The notes under the pieces: generated by a model
Database searches by the model: none
The model's input: the letters and a program-made list of their open reading frames with translations, nothing else
What the model was told of the DNA's origin: nothing
Position numbers and translations under genes: made by a program
Origin: Cristatella mucedo
Taxonomy: Eukaryota > Bryozoa > Phylactolaemata > Cristatellidae
DNA length: 64,000 bases
Reading direction: 5' to 3'
Assembly: GCA_009760855.2 (NCBI GenBank)
Contig: WPIO01000029.1
Span: 2,340,001 to 2,404,000 of the forward strand
Shown: piece after piece, positions 50,667 through 62,700 of the stretch
How the letters are laid out: every line of letters starts with the position of its first letter
Numbering within the stretch: position 1 is the stretch's first letter

Positions 50667-50714
<48 letters not shown>

Positions 50715-53671
50715 GGCCTGCTTTGTGGATTACTGTACTCGTGGCTAGCAAACCATGTTCCACACCTTTGTTGCCAAGTAGCGTCTCACTTCCGTGGGCA
50801 GCCAACGATTAATAGACCAACGAATTGCCGTCAGCCACCTCTTGACAGAATTAACCGATTGCTAGGTTTTGGATTGCTGCTTTTCAATATTTTTTACCGA
50901 TATATTTTTCATTGCAAAAGCCAAGGCCCTCTATGAGGCACTTCTGCTAAATGATGATTTGTGCTGGGACGCAGGCTGTCAGGCACTATCCGAGAAGATA
51001 GGGAATCAAGCTGGTGGCTCCTGTTGAGGCACTGTGTTTGCCTGCATAAACGCTGCTTAAGGTTACTGTTTTACCTGTACGTTTAGCCTTGTAGCATTTC
51101 ACGAGGCTTTCTTTTGGTTTGGTGGGCTTCAGCTTGAGTGTACATGTGGCCATCATTCGTTTGTTGTACAGGTGCTGTGGCCGTACATACTTGAGTTTGT
51201 CGTCCCGGTTCAGTTCACCGATTCACTCGGCGTCGTTTGTAAGAACATGGCTGTTGTTGCACAGAAAAAGCGACAGTCCAACGATGAAGATTACCTCATC
51301 GACTATGATGCAGAAGGTAAGCTTCGCACACTGAGGCTGACTGCCCATTGCAGCTGCTGGTGGGAGCTGCTGGGAGACTCGTGGTAGCAGTATATGACAA
51401 TAATTGTATGTCAATTGTATTGTGCCTCAGACGAACTAAATCTCAATCCGTCTGCTTCACAGCTCACTGAAAGAGAATTATTAACCAAGGGTTAATGACA
51501 TGCATGTATTATGCTTCATAAGCATGCTAAACAATAGAAAAGCAAACGCCTGTGATGACCTGTTGCAGCATGTGTGGCGGCAGCAAAGCGAGCACTAGGA
51601 CTAGGCCTGAGCAGCAGTGGAACTGCTGCTCGACAGTGGTCAATGCCCATGCGATTAAGAGCTCTTCCGTGACGTCATACCAAGCAGGGGTTTTGGCCTG
51701 CTTGTTTGCCTAAGTGAGTGAGTGCTCAAAGGTAGAACCCAGCTGATTAACTATTGCATGGCTGAGAATGTCTATTGCTTGTGGCACACAGTGCACTCAA
51801 GGCAAAGCTTTGCTCCTCTTCTTGTCTGCGTGCATATGCACGCTTTGCTGTCAGTGATTATGTCCTGAACTCAGTAGTTGCAACAGCTGAAAGCTGATGG
51901 CAGCAAAGGTTGCAAATTGGCAGTGAGACTGCTGCCATCGTTAGCCCTGCAGGCTCTTCAGAGTAGCTACTACTTCCAGCCGGGCTTTAGCGGCATTCGC
52001 ACGAAGGTTGAGTTGACACGTCAACGATTGCAGCAATAGAAAGGGTCCTTGTCTTTTTTTTGCCTGCTGGAGCTCGAGGCATATTTACTGGCGAGTGCAT
52101 TGATTGCTGATGCCAAAAGCATGACGAAAATCGAGGAGCATATGCAAAGATTTTCTTCTAAGCTTACTGACAGTTTAAAAAGCTAACAGAGTGGTGGTAG
52201 TTTAGAGCCGACGACAGCAGCATTACAGCAGTAGCCATTATTGCCATCTCATTGCTTGGCAATGGCTGGGCAGCTTGTCCGGAGAAGGATGAGAAGTGGT
52301 TGTTTGCAAACGACGGGCTTGCTTGCTCCTCTTCGTGCATAAGTGACGCCACAGAGAAATTGTCCTTTCTTTCGATGACGTGTACACTGCTCACCACGTT
52401 CTAGCTGCTTGCGGCCTCGCTACGGCCAGCAGTTTGTATGTTTCACCAAGGCTTCTCTTGCCCTATTAGCTGTTCCGACAGGCCTAAAACTGCTTGCCAT
52501 TTCTTCTCTTTATCTGTGGCCAGCAAACCTTCCGCGACCGGAGGAGGTCTTTGCCAGGCTTTTCGTGATGATCGGCCACCCTCACCATGGCCACTCACGA
52601 GGCGCCAGCATCCTGAACGCCATGCTTGCGCTGTCCCCAAATATCAAGCAGGAGATGGTGCCAATATGGGATAACGTTATACCGAAGCTGCTGCAGCATT
52701 TGGAAGGTGAGGGATATCAAGCGAGTGGCCATGAGACCCAAGCAGCCGAAGCACCTTGCAATGCCTTTGAACTTTGTTGCCCTGGTCACGCGCTGCCCTG
52801 TTGTCCCTGGAAGTAGATTGCCGTCAATACAGAAGCACTGCAGCTGCAATGAGCATATTGCAGTCCGGCCTTTGCAGTGCTTACCAGTGCAGTGCACTTA
52901 CTCGGGAGACTCGCTGCCTAATGTCGTTGTTGCTGATGGCCGATATCGATGCAAGAATGTGGGCTGCTCGGCAGATGTGTGCGCTTGGTGAGCATGTATG
53001 CACGGTGAGCACGATGTGTGCATGGGGATGGCATATGTGCATGGTGCATGTGTGGTGACATGTATGCGTGGCGAGTGGCTTGTCATGGTGAGTACGGCTG
53101 CACCACTTTTGCTCATGGTTTGGGTTCAATAACATGCAGCCTTCGTACCACTGCAATGTACTACAGTGGCCGAGGACTGTACAGCTGCTTCGTACGTTTG
53201 GTTTTTTTAAGCATACCACAAGGCTGTCCTAGTGGGCTGTGATTTTTGACCGGTGTATTTGACATGTGTATTTTTAACCGGGCATAGTGTGCTTTTGATG
53301 CCTTAATAATAATAATATAATGATAATAATACACTTGATAAAGCGCCCTCAGAGAACTCAATCTCTTTCTAGGCACTTTACATTTGCTACAAAGGAAACG
53401 CGATCGAATGCTGAGTAGTATCATGCTTGATAAACAACATGAATAACATGGTTAGGGGTGACATGAACAAGGTCAGCATGCAAGTGCGGTTAGTGGCAGC
53501 ATGCACAGTGTCAGCATGCATAAGCACGATAAAAGGTACCCTCCCTCAAAGTGCAACCCTTTTCTGCCTAAAAAGTGAAACATATGCCTGGTTTCTCTTG
53601 ATACTTTAACCGTGGGCAAGCATCATAACCACTCTCCACTTCCAAAGAATATGTATATATATATATATACA

Positions 53672-53727
<56 letters not shown>

Positions 53728-56700
53728 TGTATTGGTTTCTACCCGGTCTCGGTTGCTAAAATACAACAACGAAGAAAAGACGGTAAGATTAGGTGTAAGT
53801 GGACAGATGCAACACTTATGCACTGCCGCATAATCCTCGGATGTAGGGAGACAGCCACGAGTGCGGTCACATCTGTCAACCTTACTGGTAAATGGCAGCA
53901 GAGGCTAAACACCTTGCACGAATAAATACGCACTGATAAGTTAAAAAACAATTAAAAAAGTCGGCCAAATCGCCCAACTCAGCTTGTACCAGCAATTGCC
54001 TTGGTCGGCATAGACCGGGTGCTCGCATGCAGCTCATCAATGCAGTCTCTAAGATGGGCAGCCTGCGTGTCACGGTGGCCGATGCTGCCTGAGTGGACGG
54101 TGCACGTCCTGCAGCAGGTCACAGGCGATCGGGCCACGGGCAACCTTTGAACTTTGACATTCGAATCACACGAGCCACACATGTCCTAAGGGCTGCCAGT
54201 CTGCCAGGCAGAGTGCGTGCGACCAGCATAGAGTGTGAGCTACTTGCCTTAAGACGTCATCGCACCTAGAGACGGCAGTGACCACCGTTGAGGTACATCA
54301 GTAGCTTTGCACAGTAATGCCCGAGCTGATCGGCATTAGTCTTTTAGTGGCTGCCCATTATGCACTCAGTGCAGGCTGTTTTCTTTAGTCTAAGCTACTC
54401 GCTAGCCGACTGGTCTGTTTACCTGTGCCTTGCCTATTGCATCGGATGCTTGCCCTATTCGTGCTCTGTACATAAGAGTCATACAATCTAGATTTGGACC
54501 GCCACATTTACCCTTATAAGCTGTGGCACCTCGCTTGACCGCTGAGTCTAGACAGTTTGTTAGCAGCATGTCTCGGTTGGGTTGCCGTGGCCTCACTAGG
54601 TGACTATGACAGCAAGCTTTAGCTGTGGCACTGCGCCCCCACAGAGTGGCAAGTATATATATAATTCATTTCTATAGTGCCATAAGAGAACTTAATCTCT
54701 ATTCAGGCACTTCACATATGCCACGGGGCTCGAGCCTACAATCTCGGCCATCAAATAAATTCACCTTGACCTTGATCGGGCCGAGCACCTTAGCCACTGG
54801 GCCAAACCAGTGCTGCAAGCAAAGAGTTGCTTACGTTTGGGGGAGGGGGGCCGTAGCTGCTTAGTTGGCGCTGTCGTGATGAAGAGGCGCCCCCTGTGGG
54901 GTTGCAAGTAGAGAATTGTGTACGTGTGCTGGTCCCTCCCCACGGCTGCTTAGTTGCCATCGTGGTGGTGAAGTCTAAGCAGCCGCACGCTTCGAAAGCC
55001 CGGCGATCGCGGCTACCGAATCAGCGCAAGCGTCCCGTGTGTCCTTGATACATGTTTGTCGGTGTTTGCGTGGTAGGCGACGATGCCGTGGAAGAGGAGA
55101 AATGGAATCAGGGCAAGTGGGAAGACCTTATCTTGAAGGTTAGGCAGGCTGCAGTGCGTGCTGCTTGCTAGCCGCGACATCTTTGATTAGGCCGCCGCTC
55201 TCCCGGCTTCAAGCGAGCGGTCTTTCAGTTTCTCGCCAAGTCACTGGATTCGGTGGCAGATGAGGAGTGGCTAGTAAACCTTGGGCAAACGCTGGGAAAG
55301 CAGATCCAGCAGATGCAGCTTTATCAAAGCTATCCCAATGAGAAGGTAAGGGACCATGGCGAAGTGCTGCCTATCGGCTGTGTGCCTGCACCTGACTCAC
55401 ATGCTGCCGGGAAATGGCGCTCCTGCTATTAAATGTGGGGGGAAGCAGTGAGACGGGTGAATTCACTGAGTGCATGCGCCGGTGGCTGTTCTGCATATAT
55501 TTCCAGGGCTTTGCATTCAAATGTCTCGGTGTTATGTTGAGAAAGTCAACAAAGAAGGACTTTGTACAGAACCACCTCACACTCATATTCAGCTCAGTTA
55601 ATCAGTCGAGCCAAGTGGAAAGAGAGGTACGAAGTCGGTCAGCTTCTCACTGCTGAGGGGCTCTGGTGCGAGTTCGCGACCGTACTTCTTCACGGTATTT
55701 TGTTTCCCACCGGAGATACAGTTGTGCGACGAGTTCTGTTTCCTACAGCTATTTGCTACTTGCCATACATTGCGCTATTGTGCCCCTGAAGCCGCCTGTC
55801 ATGTCGCTGACGCTTTTAGCTCAATGCTTAGTTGCCAGTGTCTTGTGTGTCACATTACAATGTTACTATCGTACTGTTTGGCATTCACACCTGTACCGCT
55901 AGGTTTGTGGTGGTTAATGCTGCTGCCGATTGCTTCTTGCATCTCCTTTTGCAGGGCTGCGCCCTGGCATTTGGATTCACTGCTGCTTCTCATCTGGATG
56001 CGGTGCTCACCAGGTTGGAGTCGCTTATTAAGCCTGACGCGGGTGCCAAGAAAGCGACTGGCCTTTTGGCCTTTGTTAAGGTCAGCCACAGTGTCAGCTG
56101 CGCTGAGCTGCGCTTCGTCTTCGGCAGTCGTGGGTGTGGCCCAAGGTGGTTCATGCTGAGCAGTCGGCTTCGAACATGCACTTTTTAGGATGCCGTGAAA
56201 TCTGATGCTCCAGATACCGACAAAAACCGATCTACGGCCGTCCTCTGCTATGGCTATTCCACGCTGTATGCCCCTCTGCCGTTGGTGACCTCCAGAGTCG
56301 AAGCCGTTGTGCTGCGTAACTTGACTCCTCACATTGCAAATCAGAAGGTTTGTATTGCTCCACTTGACCGCAAACGTGGCCGTGCATGCACGAATGTCTG
56401 TGCTGACTGACAGCCCGAAGGGGATCTGAGTGAACCGCGACCGTCTCGGTGGAGCTTAATCAATTACGCAGTTAGCCTCAGTGGCTGGCTTTAAGCATCT
56501 ACTCTCTGGGGCTATGTGAATCCAAAAGCTTCTTGCTGCTTTCATCCGAGTCTAGCTCTTTTACGAGCGGACTTCTGCCCACTTCGGTTTGTTCAGTGGC
56601 TTGCCAGCTTTGACTGGCGAATTGCTTTCGGGCGCCTCGGCGCAGCAGCTCAATTGCAGCTGGGGGCGGCGGTGCAGTGATGGGGCTGCAGCTGCTTGTA

Positions 56701-59700
56701 GCATGGTACTGGTGGCTTGAGTCCTTGAGCCTCTATGCCAAGGCTGTACGGATTTTGCTAATGTCCCGGTTGTCTTAGGAGTCGTCTGTCAACGGCGTCC
56801 ACAGGAGTGGATTTACAAAGTCGCTCGGTTGCTTGTGCTCGTATAATGGCGCTCTGAGTTCTTGGCTGGCCGCGTGGATGTTTGCAGCTAGCTTATCGCC
56901 TCTAGCAAAAAAATTTAAGGGCCGCTTCAGAAAAAGTGCCGGTTAAAGAGTGGCAGGTTTGTGTTTTGCAATGCCTTGTTGGAATTTGCTTGGCTATTTT
57001 CAATTATTTACTCTTCGGTTATTGTAGTTTGATGTTCTTAGCTGTACCATGCAAGCTGAGACTGAGCTAGTTGTATGCTCTGGTCAGCTCACCATTTTAC
57101 TGTACACGTGCGATCTCGTCACTGAGATAGGCTGTTTGTTTGTAGTTATATCATGAAGGCTCATAGCTGTTCTGAGCTGTGTGCTACATGCATTCCAATG
57201 ATGCTTACTAGGTTTGCACACCTCTCCTCCGAGCAAATTTCGGATGCTTAGGCTGGCCAGTTGGCTGAGCCTGCTGACTTAATCTTAAAAACAAGTTCCC
57301 AGACCCCCCCCCCCCATAAAGACGGTATTGCTCTGAGCTACATAGCTGACCAGCGTGCTTCAACCCGTGTTTCAAGCCGTCTAAAAACTGCATATCTTTT
57401 AGATGCCCCAGCTTTGGAGGGTCGGGATCCGGTACTCTGCCTATTCCGGCCACCATGCTTATGGCTGAGAAATGTCTTTCCATAGCCACAGGATTAGAAA
57501 TTTTAAACCGCAGCCGCAGGACTGTGGGGGGCGTTTGACCCCGCTTTGGGACTGTGGAATATTTGGATAGCGCAGCTGGACGGAAACGTTGAGCTAGCAA
57601 CCTCAGGACTAGTGTATTTTAGGCCAGTGGTCTTAGGACTAAAGGAGATATGTTGTGACTAGCCTAAGGAATGGGGGTTGTTTGGCCTGTGTCATCAAGA
57701 CAGGGAGGATATTTGCTCACCTGCCTCACTACTGGGGGATGTTTGGCCAGAAGCCATATGAGATATGGGATATGTTTGGCCAGCATTTTCAAGGATCGGA
57801 GATAAGTTTTTTTTACTGCTGCGCTAAAGGGAGTGCTGTGAATTTTATCATTACAGTTTCCTTACATGCCTTGCCTGCTTTTTAAAGCAATTTTGATGGC
57901 GGGCCTTTTTTCTGCTTCTGGGTGCTGAGAAGCTTACACCTAAGCAGTGGTAGTAACTTGAGATAAACAGTGCAAAAGAGGAAGCACATGAAGGTTTGTG
58001 GATGCAAATTGCTTAACCGAAAGAAGTGAAATTTGTGTTATGTTTGTCATGTCGACTGTTTTTCACTGTTTTTTGTGGCTATGCTGCCAGGATTTTTTTT
58101 TTACAAAACTCAGATGCCTGCCCCAGGCTTTTGAAGGTTTCACTATAAAACGAGCACTAGCGACTACGTATTCGTTGACCAAGCGAGGCTACATGCAGGA
58201 GGCAGAGCTATGACCAAATCATGGAGAATGTGAGGCCCTGACTGGTCCCCGAGGTAGCACATCATGCTAAGGGGCATGTCCATGGGAAGCTACTAAACAT
58301 GCCCCTTCGAGTGGGTTGAAGGCCCCCTCCCCCCCCGACCTGCTGGCATCCCTTTTGCTGTGATTTTGCATGAAGATGATTCCTTGCAGGATGTCGTGCT
58401 GAAGCAGTGCCTCATTAAATCATTTGAATTGATCGGCAGGACCATGCATCCTTTACATCTGCAGCAGAGTTATCCATTTACACACAGGACCCAGCTAGTT
58501 AACTACCTGTTGGTGAGCTGCAGAGCAAGGGCTGTGGAAGCACATCAGCTAATTAGCTAAAGCTTCCTTTCTTGATCCAAGCTTGGTTTGCCTCGTGTAT
58601 GACCTTGCTTTCATTTTCAGGCTTGTCTTAAGGCCGAACCACAGTCGGTGCTGTTGTCAAAGACGCGTGAACTCGCCATGCGAGCATGCTCTGCTCTCGT
58701 GTATCCTTTTGCCTATCATCTTTAACGGCACTGTGTGTATCTGCTGCCATTCTCTTTGAGGGGCAGCTGTTTTGCCCCTGATTCCTAGCCTAGCGGTAAG
58801 GTGCTTACACTTCAAGGCCTATATCGAAGCAGGCAATCCTTTATGCCTGCTGCAAGTGGGCGGTAGCCACATGGTAGACTTTTCTGCTGCTAATTAAATG
58901 AGGCTGTTGAATCTTTCGGCCTTTAATTTTTTCTTTCTTTCTTTCGTTTCACTACTTCTTGTTTGGAAGGTTCACTTAATGTTATCAGGCTGTTGAACTT
59001 TGCTAACCTTGACCGACCCTAGGAAATTGGAGCCTAAACTTCCCGATGCAGAAGCCTATGAACTTGTAAAGACCTGTCTGGACTGCACGCTCAACCTCGG
59101 TGCAACTGCTGGCACCAGTAAATCCAAAAATGACTCGCTGGCTGGTGAGGAGGCAGAGGACGGAGGTCAGCTTCTGATCTTGCTGCTCGAAGCTCTTCAC
59201 GAACTCTTGAAGGATCTGCTCATGAAAAATGTTACCCCAGAAGGTCTCGATACACTCTTTAAGGTGAACCGCTGCAGCTGTCGGATTGCTGCCGGAGCAT
59301 TTGTGGATCGTCACTGACGAGCAATGTGAGATTGGCAAATCTTAGCACCACGTGATCACACTGTTAAGAACTTATCATACTCCTTGATTGTTATTAAAGG
59401 GTTTATACTTGCTCATTGCATTAAAGACTCCATTACTGCCCTCTCTTCATCTTCGGCTATCGTTCGGTATAGGCTTATAGTTTGATATGGCAAAGGATCG
59501 TATTGTCGGTCTGGAATCGTTGACTCTTCATACACACATGCACTCACTCGCAATGCACAGGAGAGCTTTTGCTGAGCGATCGAGCAAGTTTTTAGCGATT
59601 GGAGAAGTTTCAGCATGTGGCTACATGCGAAGCAGTATAAAAGCAGCTGAAGGTCATGCAATGGTAGCACAAAGCTGGTAACATGCTGTCCTGTGTTCGA

Positions 59701-62700
59701 TGAGGCAGGCAATCTCCAGGCAGAGTGTAGTGTAAGGCTCAGACATTAATGCTCAGACAGATCAACTTATCTTCAGTGCTGAAACATGCATTAGAAGCAC
59801 CGTGGCATTTAGTGCAACTGTTTCTCGGTGAACTTGAAATGTTCTTTCCCAGATGTGATGCTTCAAGCAATGCATAGAAACCGAAGCCCCCTACTGTTTA
59901 GTTGGCATATTGGCACTCTACTTTTGAGACTTGGTTTTTTTATTACCTCGGGTTCACGTGGCAAGCAATGTACCTCGAAGTACAACGATTTCACGTTCAA
60001 GTGATGCCGTTCTATCCCCACAATGAGAATAGATGAAAGAAGCCATCTGTGATATCTATGCCTGATCATATTCTCCCATTCCACACCCATCTCTTCATGT
60101 CCAAGTGACTACCGACCGACAGTCACACAATAGTATTGGCAGCTGTTAGTACCTACGGTGGGAGATGCAGAACTAGAAAGGCCAATGCTGTCGATTACCT
60201 CAGATCAATGCGTTTTTGGAAATACAATCGTTCGGAGTAGCTTGTTTTTACACATTTGGAATAGGTGTCTTGCATTTAGCTCTTGCCATTTTGCTTACCG
60301 GCTTTGAAACTGCATCTTCAAGCCGTGTCTCATTTATAGTTGAGATTGTTCAGGTTCGAGAGCTTTAGGCAGCCGTAATGGCTCACTAGGTAAGGCGGTT
60401 GCTTTTCACGACCTCGGCCCTGAGGTCGTGGGTTCGAATCCTGTGGTTGGCGATCCTTTATCGCTACTGCAAGCGGTGGTGATAGCCGTAAAGGCTCTTC
60501 TGTCGCTATACAAAAAGAGGCTGTTAAATCAGCTAGTATCACCGTTTGTAACTCAATTATTCCGCGAGAACTAAGCAGGTGCTGCCAAATTATTTTCTAT
60601 GACACGTTCGAAGCATTACTGGCTTTCTATGTATCGAATTGCATCGTTAACTGCAGCTGGATAAAGTAGTCCTCTTCGTGATGTCTGTAGTCGTTTGATG
60701 TTGTAGCATGTGGCACCTTGGTTAGTGTCTCTTCATGACCACGAGCGACAGAGAGCAATCCTGCTCACAAAAGACCTTCTGGCCTGTTATCTGGAGCACG
60801 TTGGCGGCGAACAGCTGCAGGTGAAGTTATGTATATGTCTGATTATGGTAGACATGTTATATCTTGCTAGCTAAGGGTCTTGTTGCATCGCCCGATGTTT
60901 CAATCAGTTACTCACGACAGCTTTTTTATATGTCCGGATATCGTAGGCACAACGGTCATTTCACGTGGTCGGAAGCATTGCTGCAAGATTGGTACCGCGC
61001 TGCACTGATCCAGTACTTGCTGTACGGCAAAACGCAGTCATTGCGCTGCAGGCGTTGCTTCGCATCCAGCTGGTCTACAACGGTACGGTTATTAGTAGGC
61101 GTTTAGCTTTAATGCAAGGCCTCTTTGTCTACTCGTTTGTGGCTTCCCGTGTCTCTGAACTGTTGCTGTATGCATAAGTGCTTATGCACGCACTCGTGTG
61201 CGCATTCGTAGGATACAAGTGATGGTAGCTGCCGACTCTCGTTTTCTGATAGGTTATGTAGGATGGGTGTGCAGTTCGGTGGGATATGTTTGAGATTCAA
61301 AATAAGGGTATTTGAATGCTATCCCCAAATATTTACTGTGTGTCATGGCAGTTTGATGTGAACTCAAGTAGAATCTTCGGCAATTCCCTTCCATGGCTGT
61401 TCAGTCGATTTGATTTCGGTAAATGATAATAATAATAATAATACACTTGATAAAGCACCCTCAGGGAACTCAATCTCTTTCTAGGCACTTTACATTTGCT
61501 GCAAAGGAAACATGGTCGAATGGTATCATGTTTGATAAGCAATATGAATAACATGGTTAGGGGTGACATGCACAGGGTAAGCATGCAAGTGTGGTTAGTG
61601 GCAGCATTCACATCGGAAGTACGCATAGGTACATAAAGGACGAATCACGGGGACCCACTAAATGCTGTCATAAATAGGTGCGCTTTTAAGTTCTTTTTAA
61701 ATATGCTCAAGTCAGGGGATGTCGTGACGAAAGTCGGGTCTGAGTTTCAGGCCTTGGGAGCATGCAAACTAAATGCACGGTCTATAAAGGATTTGAGGTT
61801 TGTATGAGGAATTGGTAAACTGTTGGATTCCGAAAAGCGGATTGGTACGATGCTTAGCCTGGTGGAGGAGTAGATCTGATAGGTAAGCTGGAGCCAAATA
61901 ATGAAGGGACCTATATGTGAGCAACAAAACCTTGAAGTCGACGTGTTGCTTGACTTGTAGCCAGTGCAAGTCGGCGAGAAGTGGTGTGATGTGGCAATTG
62001 CAACGCTCACGACAGACAAGCCTAGCTGCAGAGTTTTGCACCAGCTCTAAGTGGCTGATTGCACATGCCGGTAGACCAGCAATCAGTGAGTTGCAGAAGT
62101 CAAGACGGGATGTCACAAATGCATTGAGTAACTTAGATGTAGTATCCCTGTCTAAGCAAGCCCGAATTTTATCCTTGTCTAAACAGGCCCGAATTTTAGC
62201 AATGTTATGTAGCTGAAAGTAGGTAAACTTGATTGTGGAGCTGATGTGGTCGTCTAACGAAAGGTCGCTTTGGAACATTAAACCTGCATTTCATGCAGAT
62301 TCAACAGGAGATATACTAGCACAGCCGATTTTGAGCACAGGCCTATACAAATTCTGAATCATATTTGGTTTGTCCATAACTAGTAAGTTATGCCAGCAAT
62401 CCCTGCAAAGCCTGCGCCAACCATTCAGCAATCAGATGCCGATTTGGCATTTCGGTTGCTCCTATCGTTGACTACTCCGTCGAAACCTGGCTGGGTTTCA
62501 TGGTTGTCAGATTTCAGCTGGTGGTTGCCCCTATACTACCGGGTCTTAGCCTAGTGGTAAGGTGCTTGCATTCATTGGCCCGCTATGTGCTTTCGAGCCC
62601 TGCAGCAAAAAGCAATGCTTTATTGCCCATGGTAAGCAAGAGTGATAGCCGTAAAGGCTCTTCTGCTACACTTTAAAGGAGGCCGTTGAATCAGCTGACT

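Noticed and set aside
50174..50936. Cys- or His-rich proteins on both strands
   Set aside because: Products of the alternating TG/CA tract in an MROH1 intron.
55850..56332. 160-codon minus-strand frame
   Set aside because: Antisense to MROH1 exons 17 and 18, whose homology on the + strand is clear.
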